Positions 1 to 8,983 of a DNA stretch of 33,379 bases are shown here, one piece after another. The notes below the pieces were generated by a model. That model saw only the letters and a program-made list of their open reading frames with translations, ran no database searches and was not told the origin of the DNA. The translations under genes and the position numbers were made by a program. Within the stretch, counting starts at the first letter, position 1; every line of letters starts with the position of its first letter. The DNA is from Herbaspirillum lusitanum P6-12 (GTDB lineage: Bacteria; Pseudomonadota; Gammaproteobacteria; Burkholderiales; Burkholderiaceae_D), in contig NZ_AJHH01000730.1 of assembly GCF_000256565.1 (NCBI RefSeq), positions 1 through 33,379 of the forward strand, given 5' to 3'.

Positions 1-1306
1 GGTTCATGCCGGCCGCCAGTTGCAAGGTGCCGCAGACGAAATCGCTGGCCGGCGTGGCGGCGTAGATCAAACCCTTCTGCTTCAACTTGTCGCCGGGAGC
101 CAGCACACCCGAGATCGGGCTGCTGCCGGACTTGACGATCGAGCCCATGGCCTTCTCGACGATATTGGCGAGGCCGCCCTTCTTGTTGCCCGGCGTGGTG
201 TTGGCGCTGCGGTCGACGCCGCCTTTCTGCAGGTATTTGTCGTACCAGTCCATCTCGCGGATCATGGCCTGCGCGACCTCTTCGTTGACGGCGCGCGAGG
301 TCAGCTGATCGATGCCGTCGCGTACTTCGGTGACTTCCGAAAACATCACCGCGGCGCCCGCGCGCACCAGCAGGTCGGTGGCAAAACCGACTGCCGGATT
401 GGCTGTCACGCCCGAGAACGCATCGCTGCCGCCGCACTGGACGCCGACCACCAGATCGGAGGCCGGGCACGTCACGCGACGACGCTTGTCGAGTTCCTGC
501 AGGCGCGCTTCGGCCATCTTCAGAATGGAGTCGATCATCGAGTTGAAGCCGACGTGCTCGGCATCCTGCAGGCAAACCACGTAAGCTTCGCCTTCCTTGT
601 GGATGGGGATGATGCTTTCCGGCAGCAGGCGATTCGGCTGCAGTTTTTCGCAACCAAGGCTGACCACCATGGCCTGGCCGCCGAAGTTCGGATTGAGGCT
701 GATGTTGCGCAATGTGCGGATCGGGATGTCCGCGTTGGGCGCATCGATGGCGACGCCGCAGCCGTAGGTGTGTTCCAGCGCCACCACGTCTTCGACATTG
801 GGATACTTCGGCAGCAGCTCCTGGCGGATGCGCCTGACCGCATGCTCGACTACGCCGGCAACGCATTGCACGGTGGTGGTGATCGCCAGCAGGTTGCGCG
901 TGCCGACTGAACCGTCGGCGTTGCGATAGCCCTCGAAGGTATAGCCTTCCAGCGGCACCGATGCCAGCGCGGGCGCCTTGCGCGTGGCGATCGGCAGGTT
1001 GTCGAGTTCGCGTGCCGGGGGCAGCGTCACCACCGACTCTTCGATCCAGCTGCCCCTGGCGATATCGCGCGCGGCGTAGCCGATGGCGACGTCGTAGCGG
1101 ATGATCGCCGCGCCCTGCGGAATATCGCGCAGGGCGATCTTGTGGCCTTGCGGCACCTGGCTGATCAGCGTGAGGCCATCCGGGAACACGGTGCCGGCCG
1201 GCAGGCCGCGGTCGTTGACGACGATGGCGACGTTGTCGTTCTCGTGCATCAGGATGTAGCGTGGAATATTGGTGTTGCTGGCTTGGGTGGCTGTTTCGGC
1301 GCTCAT
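1..1306 (-). CDS. garD: Galactarate dehydratase, 3'-truncated by window edge
   Basis: This enzyme dehydrates D-galactarate (mucate) to 5-keto-4-deoxy-D-glucarate in the cytoplasm, the first step of galactarate catabolism. The minus-strand reading from the ATG at 1306 gives 435 residues before the window ends; the family is about 520 long, so roughly 85 C-terminal residues are missing. The N-terminal SAF-like part ([20 protein letters not shown]) is followed by the UxaA/GarD core with [41 protein letters not shown]-like, [18 protein letters not shown] and [13 protein letters not shown] motifs. These match E. coli GarD from memory better than altronate dehydratase UxaA. It lies 81 nt downstream of a GarP-type permease on the same strand, which supports the substrate. 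I see no internal defect. Confidence 0.93.
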   Translation of the reverse strand, partial: MSAETATQASNTNIPRYILMHENDNVAIVVNDRGLPAGTVFPDGLTLISQVPQGHKIALRDIPQGAAIIRYDVAIGYAARDIARGSWIEESVVTLPPARELDNLPIATRKAPALASVPLEGYTFEGYRNADGSVGTRNLLAITTTVQCVAGVVEHAVRRIRQELLPKYPNVEDVVALEHTYGCGVAIDAPNADIPIRTLRNISLNPNFGGQAMVVSLGCEKLQPNRLLPESIIPIHKEGEAYVVCLQDAEHVGFNSMIDSILKMAEARLQELDKRRRVTCPASDLVVGVQCGGSDAFSGVTANPAVGFATDLLVRAGAAVMFSEVTEVRDGIDQLTSRAVNEEVAQAMIREMDWYDKYLQKGGVDRSANTTPGNKKGGLANIVEKAMGSIVKSGSSPISGVLAPGDKLKQKGLIYAATPASDFVCGTLQLAAGMN

Positions 1307-1387
1307 GGCGAATCCATTGACAACATGCTGCGGGTTAAACAACGCTGCCGGGACGCAGAGGGTCCCGGCAGCGTGGGTTTGTCTATC

Positions 1388-2773
1388 TCAGAGAGGCTTC
1401 AGTTCGACGCGCTTGATTTCCTTGACGATCACCAGGTAGCTGATCACCGTCACCAGCGCATTGGCGCCGACGAAAATCAGGGCGCCGCTGAACGAACCGG
1501 TTTCCTTCAGGATATAGCCGATCACGATCGGCGTGGTGATGCCGGCGATATTGCCGAAGGTGTTGAACAGGCCGCCCGACAGGCCGACGATTTCCTTCGG
1601 TGCGGTATCGGCCACCACGGCCCAGCCCAGTGCGCCGACACCCTTGCCGAAGAAGGCCACGGCCATGATGCCCACCACCATCCACTGCGCATCGACGTAG
1701 TTGCACAGGATCATCGTGGTCGACAGCAGCATGCCGCCGACAATCGGAATCTTGCGCGACATGGTGACGCTGTTGCCGCGCTTGATCAGGCGATCCGAAA
1801 TCAGGCCGCCGACGACGCCGCCGATGAAGCCGCACACCGCCGGAATCGAGGCCACGAAGCCCGCCTTCAGAATCGACATGCCGCGCTCCTGCACCAGGTA
1901 CACCGGGAACCAGGTCAGGAAGAAATACGTGATCGTGTTGATGCAGTATTGGCCGATGTACACGCCCAGCAGCATGCGATTGCTCAGCAGTTGCTTGATG
2001 TAACCCCACTTGGCCTTGCCGGCATCACCGCTTGCAGCGGCGCCTGCGGTCGCTTTCGTCGTCTTTGCCTGATCCATGTCCACCAGTCCGCCGCCCTGCT
2101 CGATGTGCTGCAGCTCGGCCTGGTTGATCATCGGATGATCTTTCGGGCTGTGGATGACGCGGATCCAGAGGAAGGTCAGCAGGATACCGAATGCGCCCAT
2201 CACCGTGAACACATGGTGCCAACCGTAAACGTGCGTGATCCAGCCCATCAGCGGCGTGAACAGCACGGCGGCGAAATACTGCGCCGAGTTGAAAATCGCC
2301 GACGCCGTACCGCGCTCCGCAGTCGGGAACCACGACGCCACGATGCGGCCGTTGGCCGGGAACGACGGCGCTTCCGCCAGGCCGACCATGAAGCGCAGCA
2401 GGAACAGCAGCACCACCGCAGCGGCCGTGCCGAACCAGGTGACGCCGCCTTGCAGCAGCGTGAAGAAGGACCACAGGAAAATGCTCAGCGCATAGATCTT
2501 CTTGGAACCGAAACGGTCCAGCAGCCAGCCGCCCGGCAACTGCGCCAGCACGTAAGCCCAACTGAACGCGGAGAAAATGTAGCCCATCATCACCGGATCG
2601 AGACCGAGTTCGGACTTCATCGAGGTGCCGGCGATCGACAGCGTGGCGCGATCGGCGTAATTGACCGTCGTCACGATGAACAGCATGAACAGAATCAGAT
2701 AGCGAACATGACTCGGCTTGATATTTTCTTTGGCGCTTGCGCTGATGGCTGCGCCCACTTGATTGACACTCAC
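1388..2773 (-). CDS. garP: MFS galactarate/glucarate transporter (GarP/GudP type)
   Basis: Predicted inner-membrane proton symporter of the anion:cation symporter (ACS) branch of the MFS, importing hexarates for the dehydratase encoded next to it. I chose a GTG start at 2773 because AGGAGA lies 6 nt before it; the frame stays open a further 33 codons but that extension is not hydrophobic or conserved. The 461-residue product has the pattern of about 12 membrane segments and the GarP/GudP signature regions NYADRATLSIAG, MGYIFSAFSWAY, LPGGWLLDRFGSKK, EAPSFPANGRIVASWFP, ERGTASAIFNSAQYF and APKEIVGLSGG. The match to remembered E. coli GarP is close over the full length. GarP and GudP cannot be separated by eye; the garD neighbour favours galactarate. 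Confidence 0.92.
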   Translation of the reverse strand: MSVNQVGAAISASAKENIKPSHVRYLILFMLFIVTTVNYADRATLSIAGTSMKSELGLDPVMMGYIFSAFSWAYVLAQLPGGWLLDRFGSKKIYALSIFLWSFFTLLQGGVTWFGTAAAVVLLFLLRFMVGLAEAPSFPANGRIVASWFPTAERGTASAIFNSAQYFAAVLFTPLMGWITHVYGWHHVFTVMGAFGILLTFLWIRVIHSPKDHPMINQAELQHIEQGGGLVDMDQAKTTKATAGAAASGDAGKAKWGYIKQLLSNRMLLGVYIGQYCINTITYFFLTWFPVYLVQERGMSILKAGFVASIPAVCGFIGGVVGGLISDRLIKRGNSVTMSRKIPIVGGMLLSTTMILCNYVDAQWMVVGIMAVAFFGKGVGALGWAVVADTAPKEIVGLSGGLFNTFGNIAGITTPIVIGYILKETGSFSGALIFVGANALVTVISYLVIVKEIKRVELKPL

Positions 2774-3190
2774 TGATTGTCTCCTGACCGGAATTGCGCC
2801 GAGGCCCGGAGGAAACAGCAAATGATGAAGCGGGATGCGGCGAAAGCGCGATCTCCTGCTCATATTTGACATTGTCCGACGAAGCGGCAGCGGCAGTGTT
2901 TATTATTGAAAGAGCTGCAAGAGGACTTTGTTATCAGTCATCATACAACATAAAGTAAAGTATAAACACGCGCTTTTGGTTTGGCAATGGAATTATTATC
3001 GCCCTCCTGAAAACCTCTGCAATCCGCTACGGTATTGAATTTATTAGATTGCGCCAGCCGTGTAAAAGTCTAAAAACCTCTGATCGCAGTGCCGCCTCCT
3101 CCCCGATTTCTGTCCCGCCACCGCTCTCTCCAGCCGCGAAATCAGAATAGTTGTATGACAATTTACCGGAAGACAAAACCATGCGCCCAC
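2774..3190. other. Intergenic region upstream of garP
   Basis: About 420 nt between the garP start and the terminator of the CHRD gene. Apart from the candidate dyad near 2940 and a generally A/T-rich composition typical of a promoter region, I see no gene. The short frames here lack ribosome binding sites and coding character. Confidence 0.6.
2930..2949. promoter_or_regulatory. Candidate operator/promoter of the garP-garD operon
   Basis: The AT-rich 2874-3000 interval upstream of garP carries an imperfect dyad, GTTATCAGTCATCATACAAC, in which the outer GTTnT and AnAAC arms are symmetric. On the minus strand it contains a -10-like TATGAT. GntR/FadR-subfamily regulators of sugar-acid genes bind short dyads of this general form. 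No regulator gene is present in the window, so the assignment is speculative. Confidence 0.25.
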
Positions 3191-3218
3191 AAAAAAGCCA
3201 CCCTTGCAAAAGGATGGC
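3191..3218 (-). terminator. Rho-independent terminator of CHRD gene
   Basis: Read on the minus strand, 43 nt after the CHRD stop codon, GCCATCCTT and AAGGGTGGC form a 9-bp stem with one T/G wobble around a TTGC loop, followed directly by six T. It is well placed to end the CHRD transcript. Confidence 0.85.
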
Positions 3219-3260
3219 TTCCGGAGCAGGAAAAGAATCCGGCTCGCAATCGGCAGCGTC

Positions 3261-3677
3261 TTATTTCGGCAGCAGCTGACCGCGGATTTCACCGCCCGGA
3301 TGTGCAGCGGTATGGACATTCACGTACAGTCCGCCGGCCAGATAGGCGGCATATTGCTCGTCGGTGAATTTGGCGCCGGCCGGAACGGTCCAGCCGTTAT
3401 CGCCGTCCCTGGCCAGGCCGACCAGCACCGGACCGTTGGCGGCGCCGGTATGGATGTGCGCCATCTTGCCTTCGATGCCGCTGGTGGTGATCTTGCCGCT
3501 CACGCTCTTGTCGGCGGCAACGCTGATGCTGCCGGTGCCGCTGGCGGTGGAAGTATTGGCGGGGACTTCGCTGGCTCCCTTGAGGTCGACGCTGACGGTT
3601 TGTGCGATGGCGGCGCTGCTGAACGACAGAACTGCAACCAATGCGAGGGCGATGCGGCTGGCGGTGACGTTGATCAT
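3261..3677 (-). CDS. Secreted CHRD domain protein
   Basis: A 138-residue protein with a Sec signal peptide (hydrophobic stretch about residues 7-22, cleavage expected after SAAIA) followed by one CHRD domain, a beta-sandwich fold first described in chordin. Visible hallmarks are LKGASEVPANTS, GTGSISV, the HIHTG motif near the centre, a YVNVHTAAHPGGEIRGQL end, and the usual alternation of strands. ATG 3677 is preceded by AGGAG at good spacing. CHRD proteins in bacteria are exported, but their molecular role is largely unknown; histidine-rich loops make metal or extracytoplasmic binding possible. It is monocistronic, with its own terminator. Confidence 0.85.
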   Translation of the reverse strand: MINVTASRIALALVAVLSFSSAAIAQTVSVDLKGASEVPANTSTASGTGSISVAADKSVSGKITTSGIEGKMAHIHTGAANGPVLVGLARDGDNGWTVPAGAKFTDEQYAAYLAGGLYVNVHTAAHPGGEIRGQLLPK

Positions 3678-3769
3678 GCTTGATTCTCCTTGGTGTTATG
3701 GACTTTGTGAGGAAACAGCTCGCGCAGTGTAGAACACAAACGCGAGCGTTGCAGCGCCACTGCCGTTTT

Positions 3770-6055
3770 TCAAACCTTCTGCAACGCCGCCTTTACCCGC
3801 TCCGGCGTGAACGGCACCGTGCGCAAGCGGATGCCGGCCGCATCCCACACCGCATTGGCCAGCGCCGCCGTTACCGGCGATGCCGCCGCTTCCCCGCCGC
3901 CCAATGGCGGCATGGTGGGACGGTCGATCAGTTCGATGCGCAACTCCGGCACCGCCGGGAACGCCAGGATGGGATAGCTGGCCCAGTCGACGTTCTGCAC
4001 CCGGCGCGTGTCGAAGCGGATCTCTTCATACAGGCTGCGCGAAATGGTTTGCAGGATGCTGCCCTCGATCTGCGCGCGCAAGCCGTCGGGGTTGATGATC
4101 AATCCGCAATCATGCGCGCAGGCCACGCGCAGCACGCGGATCTCGCCGCTGGCGCGGTCGACCTCGACCTCCATCGCCATGGCGACATAGGTTTCGTTGT
4201 GCTTGTAATGCGAATAGGCGATGCCGCGTCCGCGCTTGTTGGTCTTGTTGCTGCTGTTGGCGAGGCCTCCACTGACGGCTCGCGATTGCCAGCCGAACAG
4301 CGCCGCCGTGCGTTTCAATACTTCCGCGCCGCGCGCATCCTTGAGCGATTGCAGGCGGAACGCCAGCGGATCCATGCCCGCCTGCGCCGCCAGCTCGTCG
4401 GTGAAACATTCCACCGCATAGATGTTGGCAATCTTGCCCGGCGCGCGGATGTTGGCCGGACGCAGCGGCGCGCTGTCGTGCCAGTGCACGCCGACCGCGA
4501 CGTTGGCGACCTCGTACGGCGGATCGCCGTTCTGTGAAATCAAGCCGGTTGAAATTCCCTTCGGCTGCGGCATGCCTGCCGTCTGCGGCGCCAGCAAGGG
4601 CACCGTCGGCAGGCTGGCGGTGGCGCGCGGCAGCCACATCTCGGTGCGCCACGCGGCGATCGACTTGTCGGCGTTCAGCGCGCCTTCCAGCGTCAGCGCC
4701 TGCGGCGGCCCCTTCGGATCGAAGCCGTGTTCATCCTGGCGCGACCATTGCACCCGCACCGGTTTGCCGAGCGCCTTCGACATCAGCGCCGCATCGGCGG
4801 CGGCGTCGTCGTGGCCGTTCATGCCGTAGCAGCCGGCGCCGTCGACATACACCAGGCGCACCGCTTCATTGGGCATGCCCAGCATCTGTGCGTAAGCAGG
4901 ACGATAACGATGCGTGCCCTGCGAGGCGGTGTAGATGGTTGCCTGCTTTGCGCCCACGTCGGCCACCGCGCACGACGGGCCGATCGAGCCGTGCGTCTGT
5001 ATCGGCCAGTAATAACTGGCGCTGATTTTTTCCCCTGCGCCTTGCAAGGCGGCGACCGCATCGCCCTTCCTGACCAGCGTTTCTTCGGCATCGAAGGGAC
5101 CATTGCGCAGCCATTGCTCGACCTTGTCGTGGCCCATCAGCTTGTCGCTGTCGCTCCAGACCACTTTCAACGCAGCGGCGGCCTGGATCGCATCCCATTC
5201 GTCGGGCGCGGCGACGGCGAGGAAATCGCCCAGCCGCACCACCTTCACGCCGGGGAATTGCCTTACCGACGACTGATCGACCGAGACGATGTTCGCCCCC
5301 TCGGCGGCGGGACGGATTACGCGTCCGTGCAGCATGCCCGGCAGCTTCACGTCATGCACATAGGTATGCGTGCCGGTCACCTTGGCAGGCACGTCAGGAC
5401 GCAGCAAAGGCTTGCCGACCACACGATAGCTTTGCGGATTGTTCAGCGGCGCCTTGGCATCGACCTTGAGATCGAAACGCTTGCCGCCGACCAGCTCGGC
5501 GAAACTCAATCCCGTACCTGCTGCGCCGGCTTTCGGTCGCACCATCCCGTCCTGCACCATCAGCTCGGAGGCAGGCTTCTGCAAACGTGCCGCCGCCATG
5601 GCGATCAGCGCCTCGCGCGCGGTCGCCGCCGCCTGACGGATCTGCACGCCGCCGCGCATGACGCCGCTGCTGCCGGCGGTCGGTCCCTGGTCGGGCGTGA
5701 GTGCGGTGTCGCCTTCGATCATGTCTATCTTGTCGACGCCGATGCCGAGTTCTTCCGCCGCCATTTGCCGGATAGCGATGCGCAGTCCCTGGCCGAGATC
5801 GACCTTGCCCGAGAACAAGGTCACCGTGCCGTCCTGGTGGATGGCGATATAGCCGTCCACGGCGCCGGCGTCGAGCGTCTTGTCGAGCAGCGCATGAGCC
5901 TGCGCGTTGCCGGCCTTGTCGCGCAAGACCTGCTCGGCGGCCAGCACCGTCACGGGAGCAACCAGCGTCACCACCAGCGCGCCGCCGGCTTTGAGCAGCG
6001 CGCGCCGGCTCATTTGAATGTCGAAAGAGGCGAGGGGAATAAAAGGTGCGCTCAC
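3770..6055 (-). CDS. Molybdopterin-binding large subunit, xanthine dehydrogenase family (IorB-like)
   Basis: Catalytic subunit of a molybdenum hydroxylase that oxidises aldehydes or N-heterocycles. The GTG start at 6055 overlaps the TGA of the upstream 2Fe-2S subunit gene (GTGA), implying translational coupling; ATG 6013 is the alternative. The start of the 761-residue product carries a twin-arginine signal (SRRALLKAGGALVVTLVAP, arginines about 17-18), so the enzyme should be exported folded to the periplasm with its partner. The body has a hammerhead region and two molybdopterin-binding regions, ending with a GGGE motif near residue 722, where the catalytic glutamate of the family sits. The overall order resembles isoquinoline 1-oxidoreductase beta subunits. 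No FAD subunit or multihaem cytochrome c follows, so the electron acceptor is not evident. Substrate unknown. Confidence 0.88.
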   Translation of the reverse strand: MSAPFIPLASFDIQMSRRALLKAGGALVVTLVAPVTVLAAEQVLRDKAGNAQAHALLDKTLDAGAVDGYIAIHQDGTVTLFSGKVDLGQGLRIAIRQMAAEELGIGVDKIDMIEGDTALTPDQGPTAGSSGVMRGGVQIRQAAATAREALIAMAAARLQKPASELMVQDGMVRPKAGAAGTGLSFAELVGGKRFDLKVDAKAPLNNPQSYRVVGKPLLRPDVPAKVTGTHTYVHDVKLPGMLHGRVIRPAAEGANIVSVDQSSVRQFPGVKVVRLGDFLAVAAPDEWDAIQAAAALKVVWSDSDKLMGHDKVEQWLRNGPFDAEETLVRKGDAVAALQGAGEKISASYYWPIQTHGSIGPSCAVADVGAKQATIYTASQGTHRYRPAYAQMLGMPNEAVRLVYVDGAGCYGMNGHDDAAADAALMSKALGKPVRVQWSRQDEHGFDPKGPPQALTLEGALNADKSIAAWRTEMWLPRATASLPTVPLLAPQTAGMPQPKGISTGLISQNGDPPYEVANVAVGVHWHDSAPLRPANIRAPGKIANIYAVECFTDELAAQAGMDPLAFRLQSLKDARGAEVLKRTAALFGWQSRAVSGGLANSSNKTNKRGRGIAYSHYKHNETYVAMAMEVEVDRASGEIRVLRVACAHDCGLIINPDGLRAQIEGSILQTISRSLYEEIRFDTRRVQNVDWASYPILAFPAVPELRIELIDRPTMPPLGGGEAAASPVTAALANAVWDAAGIRLRTVPFTPERVKAALQKV

Positions 6056-6522
6056 GCCGGCGTCCTCCCCGAAGCACGCATCACCGCGCGCAGGATGCGC
6101 ACGTGGGTGCCGCAGCGACACAGGTTGGCCGACAGCGCATCCTTGATTTCGGCTTCGCTCGGCTTGGGGTTCGATGCCAGCAAAGCGGCGCTGGTCATCA
6201 CCATGCCGTTGGCGCAGTAGCCGCATTGCGCTGCCTGTTCAGCGATGAAGGCGGCCTGCACCGGATGCGGTTTATCGGGCGTACCGAGGCCTTCGATGGT
6301 GGTGATGGATTTGCCCGCCACCGCCGACAACGGCGTCACGCAACTGCGCAGCGGGGTCTGGTCGAGCAGCACGGTACAGGCGCCGCATTGACCCAGTCCG
6401 CAGCCGAACTTCGGACCTGTCAGGCCGATGTTGTTGCGCAGCGCGTAAAGCAGGGGTTGCTCGGGATCGCGGACATCCACGGAACGGGCCTTGCCGTTGA
6501 CGGTGAAATTGATGGTAGGCAT
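6052..6522 (-). CDS. 2Fe-2S subunit of molybdenum hydroxylase (IorA-like)
   Basis: A 156-residue electron-transfer subunit of the xanthine-oxidase family. Cysteines 41, 46, 49 and 61 form the plant-ferredoxin-type cluster site (CGLGQCGAC...C), and 100, 103, 135 and 137 the second, helical-bundle cluster site (CGYC...CRC). Length and layout are those of IorA/CoxS-type small subunits. ATG 6522 follows GGAG at 6 nt. It has no export signal of its own and is expected to ride out of the cell with the Tat-signal-bearing large subunit, whose gene overlaps it by 4 nt. It is the first gene of a two-gene operon. Confidence 0.92.
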   Translation of the reverse strand: MPTINFTVNGKARSVDVRDPEQPLLYALRNNIGLTGPKFGCGLGQCGACTVLLDQTPLRSCVTPLSAVAGKSITTIEGLGTPDKPHPVQAAFIAEQAAQCGYCANGMVMTSAALLASNPKPSEAEIKDALSANLCRCGTHVRILRAVMRASGRTPA

Positions 6523-6689
6523 GACGCTCTCCGGGTCATTGAAGCTGGCTATTAAAAATCTACGAGGATTTCCAAATCACTTGCAACCGAGGTATCGAGG
6601 CATGGTGCGCAATGGATTCTAGCATGGCGACATTCGCAGCAGAACGGGCTTTTCCGGCGATTTGGCATTCCCTGCCAGGGCAACCGGCT

Positions 6690-6817
6690 GGAAGACAGTA
6701 CGTCCGCTTCGGCAAGACCGCCAAGGCGCCGATGCTGTGGATCTACATCGAAAACGACCAATACTTCAACCCGGCCCACAGCAAGGCATGGCACGCCGCC
6801 TTCGTGAAGGCAGGGGG
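6690..6817 (+). pseudogene. Remnant of a dienelactone-hydrolase-like alpha/beta hydrolase
   Basis: One frame encodes KTAKAPMLWIYIENDQYF, then NPAHSKAWHAAFVKAGG. This looks like the C-terminal strand-and-acid segment (LWIY.ENDQYF, with the acid-loop aspartate) of secreted dienelactone hydrolase-family proteins. Nothing upstream in this frame supplies the nucleophile elbow, and the frame continues into non-coding-looking sequence. I read it as a decayed C-terminal fragment. The family assignment is from pattern memory. Confidence 0.5.
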
Positions 6818-6822
6818 TTTTC

Positions 6823-6912
6823 ATGAAGACATTGCGACCATTCCCTGTGCTCGCGGGGCTGCTGCTGGCAAGCTGCGCAGCGCTTCCGCTGCACGCGCAA
6901 ACTCAGCCTGCC
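6823..6912 (+). pseudogene. Orphan signal-peptide fragment
   Basis: Directly after the hydrolase remnant and in another frame, an ATG preceded by a G-rich stretch begins MKTLRPFPVLAGLLLASCAA, then LPLHAQTQ, a convincing export signal with a possible cysteine lipobox. The frame then loses coding character and runs into the OsmC gene on the other strand. It may be the start of a lost secreted protein, perhaps another piece of the same hydrolase family. Confidence 0.4.
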
Positions 6913-6976
6913 GCCGACGGCGCGACTCACTGGGGACATCAAGCGGAACCACGCCGGTCGCAACCGGCGGCTGAGA

Positions 6977-7558
6977 TCAGGAGATCACCGGTTCCGTCCG
7001 CTCGGCGCCAACTGCCGATTCGGCCGACGCCACGCTGCGCGTGTGACGGATCTCCGCGCGGATCTGCTGCGGATTCTTGAGCAGGTTGAGGATGGGGCAA
7101 GTCTTTTCCACCGCCTCGAACAAGGCGTCCACGTCTTCCTTCGGAGCCGGCGACACCAGGTGCACGGTGTAGCCGATGTCGTGCGGATAGATCGGAATGT
7201 CTTCGTAACCCGGGCGACCGCCGCGCGGATCGATCTTGCCGCTCACCTCCACCGCCAGCGATTCAACCGGCACCTGACGATGCGCAGCCTGAATCAAAAA
7301 GATATGCGTCACGCAAGAACCCAGTACGCCCAGTTGCAACTCGGGCGAACTGGGGCCGAGGTTGTAGCCGGCGAAATCCGGCGGGCTGTCGCTGATCACC
7401 TGATGGTCGCGGATGCGGATGCGGCGCACCCCGCTGCGGCCTTCGGCGCTGACCGTGGCTTGCAGCGCAACGGGTGCGGCCGTGCCGGCATCGATAAGCG
7501 CTTCGCGCGCCAGCACGGCGCTGCGTTTTTCGGAGAGATAATGGTTGAGCGTGGTCAT
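6977..7558 (-). CDS. OsmC-like protein
   Basis: A 193-residue OsmC/Ohr superfamily protein. The two cysteines expected of the family are present, in a GSCVTH context in the middle and a TCPILNLL context near the C-terminus, along with the PPDFAGYNLGPSSPE region that precedes the central helix. Family members are cytoplasmic dimers, some of which reduce organic hydroperoxides. This subtype (long N-terminus, NYHLSEKR-like start, DIPIYPHDIGYTV) is less studied, so peroxidase activity is inferred. ATG 7558 has AGGAAAG upstream. It is monocistronic. A 7-bp hairpin at 6952-6969 without a T-run follows the gene and may or may not terminate it. Confidence 0.8.
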   Translation of the reverse strand: MTTLNHYLSEKRSAVLAREALIDAGTAAPVALQATVSAEGRSGVRRIRIRDHQVISDSPPDFAGYNLGPSSPELQLGVLGSCVTHIFLIQAAHRQVPVESLAVEVSGKIDPRGGRPGYEDIPIYPHDIGYTVHLVSPAPKEDVDALFEAVEKTCPILNLLKNPQQIRAEIRHTRSVASAESAVGAERTEPVIS

Positions 7559-7925
7559 GGCGGTTTCTTTCCTGGGTTAGTGTGAGGGATCAAAATACGG
7601 AACCAAGTTTCCGTCCGCCATTTGCCCGCGACAACGAAGCATTCCGCATATTCATATGCGCCCGCAAAGCGCTCCGCATCTGCGATAGCGACGCATCCTG
7701 CGGCAAAGTCCGCAGCCTCCGCCAAGCCTGCATCCGCCCTGTCCGATCGGCGTTGCTTCAAGCGCCCAACGTATAAATAAACGCATTCTTATTCTTTGGG
7801 CGCACCGCCCGTCCTCATTAGTATTTGCCTGTTTTGTCAGCGGCTCGTCAGCGCCAGGGTCTTGTCTTGCCCGCGCCGAACTTTTACACGCAGCCCGCTC
7901 CGGTCAACCCAGTGGAGTCCCAACA
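7559..7925. other. Intergenic region upstream of ABC importer operon
   Basis: About 370 nt between the divergent OsmC-like and ABC-operon genes. It should hold both promoters. The segment around 7771-7800 is locally A/T-rich, consistent with a promoter. I find no supported gene: a 68-codon frame on the minus strand has no ribosome binding site and ordinary random composition. Confidence 0.5.
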
Positions 7926-8952
7926 ATGAAGAAAAATATCCTCTCGCCAGATGCTCTTTCCGTTCCATCCTGGTCGCGCCGCGACGTGCTGCGTGCCGGT
8001 GCTGCTGCTGCCGTGGTCGGCGCGGGTGCCGCCATCGCCACGCCCAACGCCTGGTCGGCGCCGCCACGCAAACTGACCTTCGCCTGGAGCGCGATCTCAT
8101 TCTGCCTGTCGCCGGTGGTGGTGGCGCAGGAACGCGGCTACTTCGAAAAGAACGGCCTCGATGTCGAGCTGCTGAACTGGGGCGGCTCCACCGATCAACT
8201 GCTGGAAGCGCTGGCGACCGGCAAGCGTCGGCCTGATCCACCGCTGGCTCAAGCCGCTGGAAGCGGGCTTCGACGTCAAGATCATCGGCAGCGCGCACGG
8301 CGGCTGCCTGCGCCTGGTCGGCGCCAATCAGGCCGGCGTGAAGGACATCAACAGCCTCAAGGGCAAGGTCATCGGCGTGTCCGACCAGAACAGCCCGGCC
8401 AAGAATTTCTTCGCCATCCATCTCGCCAAGAAAGGTTTCAACGTCGAGAAGGACGTCGAATGGCGCGTCTATCCGGCCGACCTGCTCGACGTCGCGGTCA
8501 AGAAGGGCGAGATCCAGGCGATTGCCGACGGCGACCCGAACATCTTCCTGATCGAGAAACGAAACAAGGGCGTATTCACCGAAATCGGCAACAGCGCCGT
8601 CGGCGAATACAAGGACAAGATCTGCTGCATCCTGGGCGCGCGCGGCGACCTGGTGCGCAACGACAAGCCGGCGGCGGCGGCCGTGGTGCGTTCAATTGTG
8701 CAGGCCTCGGAATACGTCGCAGAAAACCCCAACGAAGCCGCCAAGATATACGCCAAGTATTCGCCCAAGGTGCCGGTCGAAGACCTGCGCGCGCTGCTGA
8801 GCAGCCTGACCTATCACCATCATCCGACCGGCAAATCGCTGCGCGATGAAGTGGAATACTTCGCACGCGATTTCCACACCGCCGGCGTGCTGAAGAAATC
8901 CACCGATCCGGTACGCCTGGCCAATCACGTCACGCTCGACGTGCTCGGCTGA
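7926..8952 (+). pseudogene. ABC substrate-binding protein, NitT/TauT (sulfonate) family, frameshifted
   Basis: Periplasmic binding component of the importer encoded downstream. ATG 7926 has GGAG upstream. The product starts with a twin-arginine-type signal (SRRDVLRAGAAAAVVGAGAA), then the SsuA/TauA-like fold: ERGYFEKNGLDVELLNWGGS, then after the break WLKPLEAGFDVKIIGSAHGG, DINSLKGKVIGVSD and a C-terminal lobe to 8952. The reading frame is lost at about 8224-8228, after LEALATGK; the family normally has a few residues here (GKADAGVG-like), so a small deletion of length 2 modulo 3 is implied (11 nt would give 345 residues). Everything else is intact, so a sequencing or assembly error is likely. 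Substrate class (sulfonate, taurine or similar) is a family inference. Confidence 0.8.
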
Positions 8953-8983
8953 TCCATCGTCGTTCCCCTTACCGGAGATCACC

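Noticed and set aside
1142-2776. A 544-codon plus-strand frame opposite garP
   Set aside because: It is an antisense shadow caused by GC-rich third positions; its composition (H, Q, R, D rich) is non-protein-like and the minus strand encodes a clear transporter.
4727-6220. A 497-codon plus-strand frame opposite the molybdenum hydroxylase
   Set aside because: Same shadow effect; no ribosome binding site and no domain.
6952-6969. Hairpin after the OsmC-like gene as a terminator
   Set aside because: The 7-bp stem is perfect but no T-run follows, so intrinsic termination cannot be supported.
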